Origin: Streptomyces sp. NRRL F-6676
GTDB lineage: Bacteria; Actinomycetota; Actinomycetes; Streptomycetales; Streptomycetaceae
Assembly (NCBI RefSeq): GCF_000725625.1
Contig: NZ_JOHS01000015.1
Location: 1 to 64,000 of the forward strand
Length of the DNA: 64,000 nt
Reading direction: 5' to 3'
Shown in pieces: positions 1 to 9,532 of this stretch; positions within the stretch are counted from its first letter, which is position 1, and each line of letters begins with the position of its first letter. The notes beneath the pieces were generated by a model, which did not search any database, had not been told where the DNA came from, and worked only from the letters and a program-made list of their open reading frames with translations. The translations under genes were made by a program, and so were the position numbers.

Positions 1-65
1 CCCTCGTCCGCTCCGGCGCCCGCTTCGAAAACGGCCACCTCGTCGAGGACCTCGAAGTCGCCTGA
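1..65 (+). CDS. C-terminal end of an unidentified protein (cut by window edge)
   Basis: An open frame enters from the left edge and stops at TGA 63-65. It encodes about 20 residues ending in HLVEDLEVA. Codon use is GC-rich like the rest. Too little remains to name a family. It lies 47 bases upstream of the recombinase fragment in the same direction, so it could belong to the same mobile module, but that is only inference. Confidence 0.4.
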   Translation, partial: LVRSGARFENGHLVEDLEVA

Positions 66-111
66 AACTCAACTCACCCACAAGTCTTGACAATTACTCA
101 ACTCCACCTTC

Positions 112-837
112 ATGTCCGTCAGCGGCACTCCTGCGATACCGCCCGACCCGGTCAAGCATCTGCACGCCTCCCGGTTCCGCCGCACGCTCGCGTACTTCAT
201 CGTGCGCCGGCCCCGCGGCCTGATTGCCGCCGCGTTGCAGTACGGCCACCTCAAGACGAAAGTGACCTTGAACTACGCCGCGAACGACGACGACTCCTGG
301 CTCGACGACCTCGCCGTGGAGCGCCTGGAGATGGTCCTGGAACAGTCCGAGGACGACTGGACCCGCCTGGAGGAAGAGCACGAGCACGTCAGCGGCCCGG
401 CCGCCGCGGAGTACCGCCGCCGCACCGCCGGCGCCGCAGTGTTCCTCGGCCGCACCGTGCGGGCACAGGCCAGTGTGAACCGCCTCCTGGCGCAGACGGA
501 CACCGACATCCACCACGGCGAAGCCATGACCTGCGTGCATCGTGCGGAAACCGCGGCATGCCGCAAGGAGAATCTCCTGCTCGGGCTGCCCGTCGACGAC
601 GGCCCCGATGAATCGCTGTGCCGCAGCACCTGCGCCAACCTCGCGTACACCGACCGGGACATCGCCCAACACCGCACACGCCTGCCCGCCCTGATGGCGG
701 AAGCGCGCGATCCGATGACCCCGCGCCCTCGCCGGGACCGTGCCGCCGCACAAGCCAACCAGATCCTTGCCGTGATCGAGCAACACGAGACATCGCGGCC
801 AGGAGCCGCACACACCAAGGGCGGTCAGACCACATGA
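112..837 (+). pseudogene. Truncated tyrosine recombinase/integrase (C-terminal part)
   Basis: About 241 codons remain. Near the N-terminus is the catalytic end of a tyrosine recombinase: an H-x-x-R box (HASR), a GH pair (QYGH) and a Y-containing box (VTLNYA) that would supply the nucleophilic Tyr. After this comes the long Cys-containing tail seen in large actinobacterial integrases. A stop at 88-90 closes the frame upstream, so the N-terminal DNA-binding and first-Arg region is absent. Proteins of this type are normally several hundred residues longer. The stop overlaps the next start (ATGA), as expected for a Tn554-like recombinase/TnpC arrangement. I read it as a decayed integrase marking an old island end; loss of the first Arg should make it inactive. 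Confidence 0.75.
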
Positions 838-1253
838 CCCGCAAGAACAGAGACCGCAATGCGGAGCGTGAGGCGATACAAGCCGCCGCGACGCGTCTGC
901 TGGCCGGAACGCCCTTTCGCTCGACGGCTGGCAAACTCACCGGAACAGAGCTGATCGCCGAGTGCGGGCTACGCCGCGACATCGTCTACGGCGACCACAA
1001 GGACCTCGTGGACGAGTTCAAGGCCCGGGCCAAGGCACAGAACTTCACCCCGCAGGTCGCCCAGCACATGGCCGAGGCCAACGCCGCGTTGAGGGACGCC
1101 CTGGCGAAGACCAAGGCCGAACTCGCCGCGGAGCGAGAGCGGGTCCGCGCCCTCGTGCGCGCCACAGCCGAGCTGTCACTCGAGCTCGCCCAAGCGCGCG
1201 AAGAGCTTGCAGCAGCTCAGCAAGTAACACGGCTGCCCGGCGGGCGGCGGTGA
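834..1253 (+). CDS. DUF6262 / TnpC-like transposition accessory protein
   Basis: A 139-residue protein starting MTRKNRDRNAE. It has a helix-turn-helix-like N-terminal half (residues about 10-65) and a long charged, Ala-rich coiled-coil C-terminal half (about 75-130). This is the layout of DUF6262 proteins, which sit directly downstream of integrases in actinobacteria and resemble TnpC of Tn554-type elements. The ATG overlaps the recombinase stop, so the two were co-translated. The protein looks intact although its partner recombinase is truncated. The exact biochemical role in recombination (orientation or accessory function) is known only by analogy with Tn554. Confidence 0.75.
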   Translation: MTRKNRDRNAEREAIQAAATRLLAGTPFRSTAGKLTGTELIAECGLRRDIVYGDHKDLVDEFKARAKAQNFTPQVAQHMAEANAALRDALAKTKAELAAERERVRALVRATAELSLELAQAREELAAAQQVTRLPGGRR

Positions 1254-1377
1254 CGGCCGGCGATCTGCGTGTCACGTCCTCGGCAGTCGGGCAATGCGGC
1301 TCCGACGGACCGCTCCCTGCGACGTCGCACAGTGGCTTGAGCGCCGCTGTCGGTGATGCAGAGGCTGGCCTCGGTGC

Positions 1378-3474
1378 CTAGGTGCGCGGTTGCCCTGAAG
1401 GGGGCAGGGCGCGTGCCAGGAGGAGGGCTACGTCGTCGCGTTCGTCGGGGTGCCGCAGGGCAAGCAGGCGTTCGCAGGTTGCCTGGAGCGGCTCGTCTTT
1501 GCTCTGAAGGAGGTCCAGCAGGGCGGCCAGGCGGAGGTCGATGTCGTCGTGACGGGTTTCTATGAGGCCGTCGGTGTAGAGCACCAGCCGGTCCCCTGGA
1601 TCGAGGCTGACGGTGGTGGCGGCGAAGGCCGCCTCGCCCACCCCCAGGGGTGTGCCTGCAGGGAGGTGGAGCGGGTGGGCTCTGGCGCCTGGGCGGATCA
1701 GGATGGGTGGGAGGTGTCCGGCGCTGGCGATGCGGATCTGGGCCTGGTGGGGGTCGTAGACGGCGCAGACGCAGGTGGCGATGTACGGGTCGAGTTCGGC
1801 CGTGATCTCATCGAGGTGGACGAGGATGTCAGCGGGGTCGAGGGCGAGCCGGGCCAGTGTCTGCGTGGCGGTACGCAGTCGTCCCATCGTGGTGGCAGCG
1901 TTGATGCCGCTGCCCATGACGTCGCCCACGACCAGGACGGTCCGGCCGTCGCGCAGTGCGATGGTGTCGAACCAGTCGCCGCCCACTTCGCTGACCATGC
2001 CGGCGGGCCGGTAGTGGGTGGCCACCTCCAGTCCCACCAGCCGGTCCGGTGGGCGTGGCAGCATGCTGCGCTGGAGGGTGAGCGCGATGTCGCGTTGCCG
2101 CCGGTACCAGCGGGCGTTGTCGATGCAGACCGCGGCGCGGGAGGCCAGCTCACAGGCCAGGAGAGCGTCGTCGGCCGTGAAGGGGTGCTCGTTGCGGGCC
2201 CGGAAAAGCTCGATGGCGCCCAGCACCTGATCGCGGGCGGACAGCGGTACGGCCAGGTAGGAATGCACTCCGGCCGCCCTCAGACGGTCGGCTGTAGGTC
2301 CGTCCGGGGTGATACGGCGAAGGTCGCCGGGAGCCAGGGTTTGAAGGCGCACCGGCGTGGCGGATGTGACGCAGCAGGTGACGAACTGGTCCGCGGTGTA
2401 TCGCCTATGGGCGCCGAGGGCGTCGGTCACGGCCCGGGCCAGGGCCGGGTCGGCTGCCGCGGTGGCTACGGACCGCATGAGCGCAGGGTTTTCGGTTGGG
2501 TCGCTGCTTGAGGTGTCCAGCACGTCGTGGAGTACATCCACGGTGGCGATGTCGGCGAGGTCCGGCACGATCAGGTCGGCCAGTTCGGCAGCGGTCTTGT
2601 CCAGGTCGAGTGTGGTGCCGATGCGCGCGGAGGCGTCGGCGATCACGGCGAGGCGGTGGCGGGCCTGGTCGGCTTCGGCCCTCGCGCGGTAGCGGTCGGT
2701 GACGTCGATGACGGAAGCGGCAATTCCCAGGACCCGTCCGCGGGCGTCCTCGAGCCGGTACAGGGACACCGACCAGGCGTGGTCGTTCTCCGGGTCCGCC
2801 AGCCTGCGGCCGACCAGCTCCCAGTCCAGGACGGGCTGGCCGGTTTCCAGGACGCGCCGCATCATCTGCTCTGCAGCGTCGGCGTTGATGCCGGGCAGGA
2901 TCTCCCGGGTTGTGCGGCCCAGGTGCTCCTCAGCGCTGAGGCCGTTGATGCGGGCGAGCGCCGGGTTGACCGCCGCGTACCGCAGATCCGTGTCGAGGAC
3001 GGCAACCCCGATGGGCGACTGCTCCACGAGGCGCACGGACAGGGCCAGATTGCGCTCCACTGCGCGCAGCGTGCTCTGGTCGCTCGCCAGACCGAGGGCG
3101 TAGACGTCGCCGAGATCGTCCAGCAGGCGCATGTTGCGGAATTCCAGCAGACGCGTGGAGCCGTCCTTGTGCCGCACGGGAAAGACCCCGGCCCAGCTCT
3201 CGCCGGTGGTCATCACCTGCTGGAACAGGTCCAGGACGAGGGCGAAGTGTTCTTCGGCGACCAGCAGGCGGGCTGCGTACTCGCCAAGCGCCTCTTGCGC
3301 GGTGTAGCCGAAGAGCTGCTCGGCCTGGGGGCTCCAGAAGACGATGCGCCCCTTGGCATCCAGGACGACCGCGGCAACGTTGAGGACATCCAGCAGACTG
3401 CCCGGGGCTGACGGGCCGGCCGTCGGATGCTCGGCCCGTATGCGCTCCGGCGGGAACCGTGCGTCGTCGGCCAT
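1378..3474 (-). CDS. PAS-PAS-GAF sensor PP2C (SpoIIE-type) phosphatase
   Basis: A 698-residue soluble regulator. Two PAS domains (about 27-135 and 145-265) are followed by a GAF domain (about 285-440) and a SpoIIE/RsbU-type serine phosphatase (about 460-690). The phosphatase has the metal-site motifs VGGDWFD, GDVMGSG, DGLIE and DDVALL. These enzymes dephosphorylate STAS anti-anti-sigma factors and so release stress sigma factors; the PAS/GAF part senses a small molecule, redox state or light. I chose ATG 3474 because a GGGAGGAGG site lies just upstream. It lies downstream of two small membrane proteins on the same strand. Four STAS proteins elsewhere in the window are candidate substrates. 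Confidence 0.93.
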   Translation of the reverse strand: MADDARFPPERIRAEHPTAGPSAPGSLLDVLNVAAVVLDAKGRIVFWSPQAEQLFGYTAQEALGEYAARLLVAEEHFALVLDLFQQVMTTGESWAGVFPVRHKDGSTRLLEFRNMRLLDDLGDVYALGLASDQSTLRAVERNLALSVRLVEQSPIGVAVLDTDLRYAAVNPALARINGLSAEEHLGRTTREILPGINADAAEQMMRRVLETGQPVLDWELVGRRLADPENDHAWSVSLYRLEDARGRVLGIAASVIDVTDRYRARAEADQARHRLAVIADASARIGTTLDLDKTAAELADLIVPDLADIATVDVLHDVLDTSSSDPTENPALMRSVATAAADPALARAVTDALGAHRRYTADQFVTCCVTSATPVRLQTLAPGDLRRITPDGPTADRLRAAGVHSYLAVPLSARDQVLGAIELFRARNEHPFTADDALLACELASRAAVCIDNARWYRRQRDIALTLQRSMLPRPPDRLVGLEVATHYRPAGMVSEVGGDWFDTIALRDGRTVLVVGDVMGSGINAATTMGRLRTATQTLARLALDPADILVHLDEITAELDPYIATCVCAVYDPHQAQIRIASAGHLPPILIRPGARAHPLHLPAGTPLGVGEAAFAATTVSLDPGDRLVLYTDGLIETRHDDIDLRLAALLDLLQSKDEPLQATCERLLALRHPDERDDVALLLARALPPSGQPRT

Positions 3475-3642
3475 CTGGCCTCCTCCCAGCCTGCTGTAGC
3501 GGGCAGGACGCTTGCTGGCGTCCATTGTCCCGCTTTGCCGTTCGCGGCCACGCCCGTTCGTGCGCTCAGCGGCTCCGCACCCTCAAAGCCGGCGGACGGA
3601 GCTCTGCCTCTGCGCTGACGCTGGTGGCCCCAACGAGGTGGC

Positions 3643-3936
3643 TTATCCGCCTCGGGAGTGGAGTGCGGGTGTCGGCGCAGTGTCTCGGCGTGCCTCGTGC
3701 CCGGCATGCGGAAGACGAGCGCTCGAGTGGCGGCTGCGAATCCCGATGGATTCGGTCCAGCGCATCAAGCGGTGTCGCAGCCAGGCAGCCGCAGCGCCGA
3801 GCATGCCGGGCAGCGTGGCTCGGGCCGGTGGCAGGGGCAGACGGGTCTGCCGGCGGTATGCCTTCCAGTCCTGGTACAGGCCGGGTGCCAGGGCGAGGGC
3901 GAGCAGTATCAAGGGGACCACGACAGCGGATATCAC
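3643..3936 (-). CDS. Small single-pass membrane protein, unknown function
   Basis: A 97-residue protein from GTG 3936 with a purine-rich GGAAGGA site upstream. Residues 1-18 form a strong hydrophobic segment (ISAVVVPLILLALALAPG), then a basic cytoplasmic-type tail rich in Arg and Pro. I do not recognise a family. It sits between another small membrane protein (3973-4176) and the PAS-GAF-SpoIIE gene on the same strand, so the three may form one transcript. The size, single TM segment and location suggest a membrane-associated accessory peptide. No enzymatic motif is visible, and the far C-terminus could be non-native. Confidence 0.5.
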   Translation of the reverse strand: MISAVVVPLILLALALAPGLYQDWKAYRRQTRLPLPPARATLPGMLGAAAAWLRHRLMRWTESIGIRSRHSSARLPHAGHEARRDTAPTPALHSRGG

Positions 3937-3972
3937 GGCGGTGTGTCCTTCCGGATCATGGTGTCGGACAGC

Positions 3973-4176
3973 TCAGCCGGACGGGCTCTGCGCCAGTGCG
4001 GGAGTGCCGGCCTTGGACGGCCTGCCGCAGAAGGCGTCGAGCGTGCCGTACGGGTTCTCGCTATGCCGGGCATCTAGGTGGGGCGGACGGCGATCGTGCT
4101 TCCCGGCGAACCAGGACCACACGCTGCTGCAGGCCCCGGCCCACAGCGGCAACGGCAGCCACACCAGAGCATCCAT
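3973..4176 (-). CDS. Small membrane protein, paralogue of the one at 19510
   Basis: A 67-residue protein starting MDALVWLPLPLWAGA, with one short hydrophobic segment and a charged tail. The ATG at 4176 is preceded by AGGA about 8 bases upstream. Its N-terminus matches the 70-residue protein at 19510-19722 in the pattern M-x-A-L-x-W-L-x-x-P-L-x-A-G followed by S-x-W-x-W, so the two are paralogues. One lies next to a SpoIIE phosphatase and the other next to an Hsp20 gene, which ties this family to the stress genes. Function is unknown. Confidence 0.55.
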   Translation of the reverse strand: MDALVWLPLPLWAGACSSVWSWFAGKHDRRPPHLDARHSENPYGTLDAFCGRPSKAGTPALAQSPSG

Positions 4177-4313
4177 CGCCACGTCCTGCCCTTCCCTGTT
4201 CGGATGCGCGGTCTTGGGAAACGACGCGGGCACCCCGCGACCCGCAGGCCCCGGCAAGCGAGCGCCAGGCGGATGACTCGCCGCCAGCAGCAGGGGCGCC
4301 GTCACACCTCACT

Positions 4314-4342
4314 CATATACAACGAGGCAAGGAATATGACAA
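4314..4342 (-). promoter_or_regulatory. Likely -35/-10 promoter for the leftward small-protein/SpoIIE genes
   Basis: Read on the minus strand: TTGTCA (4337-4342), a 17-base spacer, then TATATG (4314-4319). This is a good housekeeping-type promoter and stands out in a GC-rich region. It is about 140 bases upstream of the start at 4176, with the HAIR-like repeat just behind it. Confidence 0.5.
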
Positions 4343-4357
4343 CCAACGAAGCGCTTT

Positions 4358-4378
4358 CTTGATAGCAGGCGACTCAAG
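4358..4378. promoter_or_regulatory. HAIR-like inverted repeat (HspR-type operator)
   Basis: CTTGATA-N7-ACTCAAG. The right half is a perfect match to the HspR-associated inverted repeat CTTGAGT-N7-ACTCAAG, the left half matches 5 of 7, and the spacing is exact. It lies between the divergent genes starting at 4176 (minus) and 4395 (plus), and ends immediately before the ribosome site of the latter. Confidence 0.6.
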
Positions 4379-4394
4379 AAAGGGGGTTGTTGAC

Positions 4395-4805
4395 GTGCTG
4401 GTACAGGCACGGGTGGATGGTGATCATCTCCTCATCCGCCTGCCGTGGCGCCTGGCCGTGGCTGCACGTCGGCGGACGCTGAGGGTTTCGCTCGAGCCCG
4501 TTGCAGAGGTGCGGGTTGAGCCGTCGTGGTGGCGGGCGCTGCGGATCGGCACGCCGGGCCGGGACTACCGGTTCCGGCCGGGGCGCTGGTGTGCCGGAGA
4601 GCTGGTCCACGCCAAGGGCCGCGACTTCGTGGCGCTGATGGAGGATGCGCCTGCCCTCGTCGTCGACTTCTACCACTGGCAGAGTCCGTATGCGCGCCTT
4701 GCCCTGTCCGTAGGTGACCCGCACGGGCTCGCGGCCCTGTTGCGGGACCGCGTTGGCCGGCTCAGCAGAGCACCGGGAGGTGGTGTCGGTGCTGATGCGA
4801 GCTGA
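4395..4805 (+). CDS. Conserved actinobacterial hypothetical protein (PH-like pattern)
   Basis: A 136-residue soluble protein. GTG 4395 is chosen because AAAGGGGG lies 8 bases upstream. The sequence alternates short beta-strand patterns with a central EVRVEPSWWRALR segment and a later GRDFVALM strand. I have seen this in actinobacterial proteins of PH-like fold, but no named function is established. It has no signal peptide, TM segment or Cys cluster. It is divergent from the small membrane protein genes across a HAIR-like repeat, so heat-type control is a reasonable inference. Confidence 0.65.
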   Translation: MLVQARVDGDHLLIRLPWRLAVAARRRTLRVSLEPVAEVRVEPSWWRALRIGTPGRDYRFRPGRWCAGELVHAKGRDFVALMEDAPALVVDFYHWQSPYARLALSVGDPHGLAALLRDRVGRLSRAPGGGVGADAS

Positions 4806-4958
4806 CCCGCGCCAGGACGACCCGGCTCGCTGATCGTTCGGTGGCACACCACCCGCCCGGCCGCGGTGCCGCTGGATGCCTGGCGCGACAGTCCTTGGTG
4901 GCACCGCGTGCGGGCGCAACCCGAGGATCAGGATCGTTCTTTGCGTGAGCCGGAATGC

Positions 4959-5216
4959 CTAGGATTCGCATCGCTCGGTGGCTGGCATGGGGGACTTGCT
5001 GTTCACTCGTGGTGCTGGTGCGAGGCGAGCGGCGATGCCGGCGTCGACGAGGGACGGGCCCGCTGTCGAGCCGATGCTCAGGGAGTTGCTGGAGCAGGCA
5101 ATGGCATTCCCTGGGGGAGACGCAGCCGGTGAGGGGAACAGGAAGTTCTCGAAGGCGTCCAGCCCGAAGAGCATCAGCAGGAGCATCACCGGCAGGACCA
5201 GAGCTATCACGACCAT
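4959..5216 (-). CDS. Small single-pass membrane protein
   Basis: An 85-residue protein beginning MVVIALVLPVMLLLMLFGLD. One N-terminal TM helix (about 2-20) is followed by AFENFLFP and a low-complexity Ser/Ala tail. Short proteins with this TM-then-FE-x-x-LFP layout are common in Streptomyces. A GGGAG site lies about 10 bases before ATG 5216. Function unknown; the tail composition is ordinary and may be partly non-native. Confidence 0.45.
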   Translation of the reverse strand: MVVIALVLPVMLLLMLFGLDAFENFLFPSPAASPPGNAIACSSNSLSIGSTAGPSLVDAGIAARLAPAPRVNSKSPMPATERCES

Positions 5217-5917
5217 GACGACTCCCGGTGAAGCAATGATCACGGGAATGCAGCGGACAGAAACTCCTGGTCCAAGGCTGGGCCGATCGGGGGAACTTCG
5301 CACGCTCGGCGCGAAGGCAGTAGACCGATCGGGTGACATCACACCGATGAAGGCCCTTGATCGTTCGTTGGGCCGTGCATGGATGCTCTCGGTGGAGTCG
5401 TTCAGCCCTTGGCTGGTCTATCGGAGACTGACCGGCTTCCCCATCCGTGTCCGATGGTCTCAGCGGTGACGTCATCGCCTGCGAGCGTGCGAGAAGGCGC
5501 CTGCATGGGCCGGTGGTGATGGTCAGCAGCACGGTGACCACCGTGATCCGCGCGGTGGTGTCCGTGGTGTCTGACTTTCCCCGGTGAGCGTTTACGGGCT
5601 GGTCGGGGAGCCGGTGGTGCGGTGCTGGCGCGCCGCAGCGACCGGCCGTCGGATGGGCTGCACGATGATCCCGCGGCTGCTTCTGCGCAGTCTGCGGGAC
5701 CGCCCGGCCGACTGACTGCACCGTACTCCCAGCGGTGCAGCAGTCATGCCCTGCCCGTACGCCGTGTGCGCGCAGGAGCCACGGCGCGAAGGCGAAGGCG
5801 CGTCCGTCGGCGTGTAGGCGGACGGGAAGGCACGACCGTGGCGCCGATGGCTCCGCATTCCGGCGCTGCGGGCAGGCTCGCCGACCCGTGCGGTCCGTGC
5901 GGTGCGGTCAGCGCGTG
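5217..5917. other. 700-base stretch without a supportable gene
   Basis: Several open frames cross this stretch on both strands, but none has a recognisable domain, a consistent ribosome site or natural protein composition. Nothing else (repeat, RNA, clear promoter) was seen. Confidence 0.4.
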
Positions 5918-6091
5918 TCAGCCGCCGCGGCCCGCTGGGAGCGGGAGGGGCAGCCAGCGGGCGTGGAGGCGGTCGTACCAGTCGACGTCCGTCCAGATCT
6001 CGCTCGGCTGCGGGTGCCTGCCGGGTGCAGACCGGCCACTGCCGCCGATGCCGGCCGTCAGGGGTGCGAGAAGCCACTTCGGTAGCGTCAT
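5918..6091 (-). CDS. Small hypothetical protein (57 residues)
   Basis: Starts MTLPKWLLAPLTAGI with a good GGGAGG site 6 bases before ATG 6091. It has a short hydrophobic start, then a polar region with IWTDVDWYDRLHARW and a Pro/Gly end. The aromatic W-x-D-x-D-x-Y pattern recalls the W-E-D-L-D-R-Y stretch of the small protein at 19510-19722, so a distant relationship is possible. No function can be given. Confidence 0.45.
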   Translation of the reverse strand: MTLPKWLLAPLTAGIGGSGRSAPGRHPQPSEIWTDVDWYDRLHARWLPLPLPAGRGG

Positions 6092-6548
6092 GGTCTGCCC
6101 TCCCTTCTGCGGCATGGGCGACCCCCAGGGCACCCTGGGGGTCTGTCTCGTCGCGAACTGCCGGCGTGCCGACCACGCACGCAGAGTGCGCCGGGGGCCT
6201 CTGCCTGGTTTCCCCAGGCCCTGGTGTGCTCCGCCGGTGAGCGCCTTGGCGTTGGCGGATCGCGTCAGATCTGAGGTCCCCGGCGACGCCGCGGCAGGCG
6301 AGGACGGCGAGACGGTCGCCGCCGCTACGCCGGGTGTTCGTGGGCGCTGGCGAGGCAGCCGGACATGCCGAGCCGCTGCTTCATCCAGCGTTCGCCTTCC
6401 TGACGTGGATCGGTGCTGATCAGGATCCAACCACCTCCCTCTCATGCACGGTTTCCGACTGTTCCGACATCATGGTTGTTTCCGGGCTCCAGGATACTTA
6501 TGCATCCCAGTCCAAGATTTTTTAGGTTTTTTGTCCCCGTTTGGCCGT
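6092..6548. other. Intergenic stretch downstream of clpB with an AT-rich tract
   Basis: No supportable gene. At about 6512-6540 lies an unusually AT-rich tract of T-runs (reading AGATTTTTTAGGTTTTTTG), rare in this GC-rich DNA. It sits just after the clpB stop codon on the transcribed strand, so it may contribute to transcript ending, but I see no hairpin to make it a classical terminator. Confidence 0.35.
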
Positions 6549-9188
6549 TCAGGCGGCTTCTGCTGCGGCGCCTGACGTATCGGCGGCCCAGGTGACGGTG
6601 AGGTGGTCGTCGGTGAGGTCGACGGTGATGGTTGAGCCGTCGGGGATGTCGCCGGTGAGCAGGGCGCGGCCGATGCGGGTTTCGAGTTCGCGTTGGATGA
6701 AGCGGCGCAGCGGGCGGGCGCCGTAGACGGGGTCGAAGCCTTCGGCGGCGATGTGCCGGCGGGCGGGTTCGGTCAGGTTGAGGGTCAGGCGGCGGTCGGC
6801 GAGGCGTCGGCGCAGGTCGTCGGTGAGCAGGTCGACGACGCGTTCGATCTCCGGCAGGGTCAGGGGCTTGAACAGGACGACGTCGTCGACCCGGTTGAGG
6901 AACTCGGGGCGGAAGTGGCGGCGCAGTTCGCCCATCACCGCGCTACGGGCCTCGTCCTTGATCTCGCCGTCGGGGGTGACGCCTTCCAGCAGGTACTGGG
7001 AGCCGATGTTGCTTGTCATGATCACGACGGTGTTGCGGAAGTCGACCGTGTGGCCCTGGGCGTCGGTCAGGCGGCCGTCGTCCAGCAGCTGCAGCAGCGT
7101 GTTGAAGACGTCGTGGTGGGCCTTTTCCACCTCGTCGAGGAGGACGACGCTGTAGGGCTTGCGGCGCACGGCCTCGGTGAGCTGGCCGCCTTCTTCGTAG
7201 CCGACGTAGCCGGGCGGGGCGCCGACCAGGCGGGAGACGGTGTGCCGCTCCTGGTACTCGCTCATGTCGAGGCGGACCATGTTGTCCTCGGTGTCGAACA
7301 GGGCGGCGGCGAGGGTCTTGGCGAGTTCGGTCTTGCCGACGCCGGTGGGGCCGAGGAAGAGGAACGAGCCGATGGGGCGGCGCGGGTCCTTCACGCCGGA
7401 GCGGGCGCGGATGACGGCGTCCGCGACGAGCTGGACGGCCTCGTCCTGCCCGACGACGCGTTCATGGAGGATCTCGTCAAGGCGCAGCAGTTTCTGCTTC
7501 TCGCCTTCGAGGAGGCGGCTGACGGGGATGGATGTCCAGCGGGCGACGATGTTCGCGATCTCCTCCTCGGTGACGACCTCGCGCAGCAGCCGGCGTCCGC
7601 TCTGCTTGGTCGCGAGCCGTTCCTCCTCGTCCTGCAGGCGGCGGGTGAGGTCGGGCAGGCGGCCGTGGCGCAGTTCGGCGGCGCGGTTGAGGTCGTAGGC
7701 GCGTTCGGCTTCCTCGGCTTCGTGGCGGGTGTGTTCGATCTCCTCGCGCAGGGCCTGGACCTTGCGCAGGGCCTGGCGTTCGGCCTCCCACTGGGCGCGC
7801 AGGGAGTCGGATTCGGCGCGCAGGTCGGCCAGTTCGCGGCGCAGTTCCTCCAGCCGGGTCTTGCTGGCGGCGTCCTCTTCCTTGGCCAGGGCTGCTTCCT
7901 CGATCTCCAGGCGCCGCAGGCGGCGGGTGAGTTCGTCCAGTTCGGCCGGCATGGAGTCGATCTCGGTGCGCAGCATGGCGCAGGCTTCGTCGACGAGGTC
8001 GATGGCCTTGTCGGGCAGGAACCGGTCGGAGATGTAGCGGTGGGAGAGGGTGACGGCGGCGACCAGGGCGCTGTCCTGGATCTTGACGCCGTGAAAGACC
8101 TCCAGGCGTTCGCGCAGGCCACGCAGGATGGAGATCGCGTCCTCCTCGGACGGCTCGTCGATCATCACGGGCTGGAAGCGGCGTTCCAGGGCGGCGTCCT
8201 TCTCGACGTGCTTGCGGTACTCGTCCATGGTGGTGGCGCCGATCATGTGCAGCTCGCCGCGCGCCAGCATCGGCTTGAGCATGTTGCCTGCGTCCATCGC
8301 CCCTTCGGCGGCGCCCGCGCCGACGACGGTGTGGAGTTCGTCGACGAAGAGCAGGATGCGGCCCTGGGCTGCGGTGATCTCGTGCAGCACGGCCTTGAGG
8401 CGTTCCTCGAACTCGCCGCGGTACTTGGCGCCCGCGACCAGGGAGCCCATGTCCAGGGCGAAGATCGTCTTGTCGCGCAGGCCCTCGGGTACGTCCCCGT
8501 GGGCGATGCGCTGGGCCAGGCCCTCGGCTATGGCGGTCTTGCCGACGCCGGGGTCGCCGATGAGGACGGGGTTGTTCTTGGACTTGCGGGACAGGATCTG
8601 CACGACCCGGCGGATCTCGGCGTCGCGCCCGATGACGGGGTCGAGTTTGCCGGCGCGGGCGTCGGCGACCAGGTCGCGGCCGTACTTGGTCAGTGCCTCG
8701 TACGCCGATTCCGGGGTTGCTGAGGTCACGCGCTGGTTGCCGCGGATCTGAGTGAGGGCGGCCAGGAACCGCTCCCGGTTCAGGCCCTGCTCGCGCAGGG
8801 CACGGCCGGCCGCGGTGTCGGTGCCTTCCTCGATGAGCGCAAGGACGAGGTGTTCGACGGAGACGTACTCGTCCTTGAGCCTCTTGGCCTCCTGATCGGC
8901 TGTGTCCAGCAGCCTCGACAGGCGCTGGGTGAGGTAGACCTGGCCGGGGCCGGCGCCGGGGCCGGAGACGCTGGGTCGGCGGCTGAGTGCGGCCTCGATG
9001 GTGGCGCGTGTCTGGTCGGGGTCGGCTCCGGCCGCGGTGAGCAGACGGGGTACGAGCCCTTCGGGCTGGTCGAGCAGGGCCAGCAGCAGGTGTTCGCCGT
9101 CGACCTCGACGTGCCCGTAGCGCACCGCTTTGGTCTGGGCGTCCTGTAGGGCTTCCTGTGATTTCTGGGTGAGGCGGTTGATGTCCAC
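6549..9188 (-). CDS. clpB: ClpB disaggregase
   Basis: An 879-residue AAA+ chaperone of normal ClpB length. It has the double N-domain (1-150), NBD1 with Walker A GDPGVGKT and Walker B LLFVDELH, a long coiled-coil M-domain (about 410-530), and NBD2 with Walker A GPTGVGKT, pore-loop GYVGYEEGG and Walker [11 protein letters not shown]. It works with DnaK to pull proteins out of aggregates. The GTG at 9188 is used because AGGAGG lies 11 bases upstream and the protein then begins [10 protein letters not shown] as in the family. It is the last gene of the dnaK-grpE-cbpA-cbpM-clpB operon, 8 bases after cbpM. Confidence 0.97.
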   Translation of the reverse strand: MDINRLTQKSQEALQDAQTKAVRYGHVEVDGEHLLLALLDQPEGLVPRLLTAAGADPDQTRATIEAALSRRPSVSGPGAGPGQVYLTQRLSRLLDTADQEAKRLKDEYVSVEHLVLALIEEGTDTAAGRALREQGLNRERFLAALTQIRGNQRVTSATPESAYEALTKYGRDLVADARAGKLDPVIGRDAEIRRVVQILSRKSKNNPVLIGDPGVGKTAIAEGLAQRIAHGDVPEGLRDKTIFALDMGSLVAGAKYRGEFEERLKAVLHEITAAQGRILLFVDELHTVVGAGAAEGAMDAGNMLKPMLARGELHMIGATTMDEYRKHVEKDAALERRFQPVMIDEPSEEDAISILRGLRERLEVFHGVKIQDSALVAAVTLSHRYISDRFLPDKAIDLVDEACAMLRTEIDSMPAELDELTRRLRRLEIEEAALAKEEDAASKTRLEELRRELADLRAESDSLRAQWEAERQALRKVQALREEIEHTRHEAEEAERAYDLNRAAELRHGRLPDLTRRLQDEEERLATKQSGRRLLREVVTEEEIANIVARWTSIPVSRLLEGEKQKLLRLDEILHERVVGQDEAVQLVADAVIRARSGVKDPRRPIGSFLFLGPTGVGKTELAKTLAAALFDTEDNMVRLDMSEYQERHTVSRLVGAPPGYVGYEEGGQLTEAVRRKPYSVVLLDEVEKAHHDVFNTLLQLLDDGRLTDAQGHTVDFRNTVVIMTSNIGSQYLLEGVTPDGEIKDEARSAVMGELRRHFRPEFLNRVDDVVLFKPLTLPEIERVVDLLTDDLRRRLADRRLTLNLTEPARRHIAAEGFDPVYGARPLRRFIQRELETRIGRALLTGDIPDGSTITVDLTDDHLTVTWAADTSGAAAEAA

Positions 9189-9196
9189 GGCGGTGT

Positions 9197-9532
9197 TCAC
9201 CTCCTGCCGACGCCGGGGCGGCCAGCGAGGGCGGCTTCCAGTTCTTCGATCCGGTCCAGCAGGTCCAGGACGACTCCCAGGGCCGTGTAGTTCAGGCCCA
9301 GGCCGGCGCGCAGCCGGTGGATGCGGGCGATGCGCAGCAGGTGCGCGGAGCCGAAGCGCATGGTCCCGGCCGGGTCGGTGTCCGGGGTGAGCAGTCCGAG
9401 GGCGACGTAGCGGCGGACCATGTCCGGGTGCATCCCGGCCGCGGCGGCGAAGTCGTGCAGGGCCACACCTGCCACCCGGCGGGCGGGCAGCGGTACGAGT
9501 GGATACCCGGTGTCGGGGCGGTGCGCGGTCAT
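9197..9532 (-). CDS. cbpM: CbpM-like chaperone modulator (MerR-type fold)
   Basis: A 111-residue protein. A winged-helix-like MerR_2 segment ([16 protein letters not shown]) is followed by [20 protein letters not shown] and a final [12 protein letters not shown] helix. This pattern fits CbpM, which binds the J-domain of CbpA and inhibits it. HspR is the usual MerR-type protein at this operon position in Streptomyces and shares the GMHP...LGL turn. But the [13 protein letters not shown] end and the CbpA-type partner favour CbpM. The ATG overlaps the cbpA stop by ATGA, so translation is coupled. Confidence 0.75.
   Translation of the reverse strand: MTAHRPDTGYPLVPLPARRVAGVALHDFAAAAGMHPDMVRRYVALGLLTPDTDPAGTMRFGSAHLLRIARIHRLRAGLGLNYTALGVVLDLLDRIEELEAALAGRPGVGRR

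Noticed and set aside
84..105. CTTGACA...ACTCAA near the window start as a fifth HAIR element
   Set aside because: The two halves are separated by only 3 bases instead of 7 and no stress gene follows.
6693..8723. A 676-codon open frame opposite clpB
   Set aside because: It is the antisense of clpB; long antisense frames are normal at high GC and its product has no domain.
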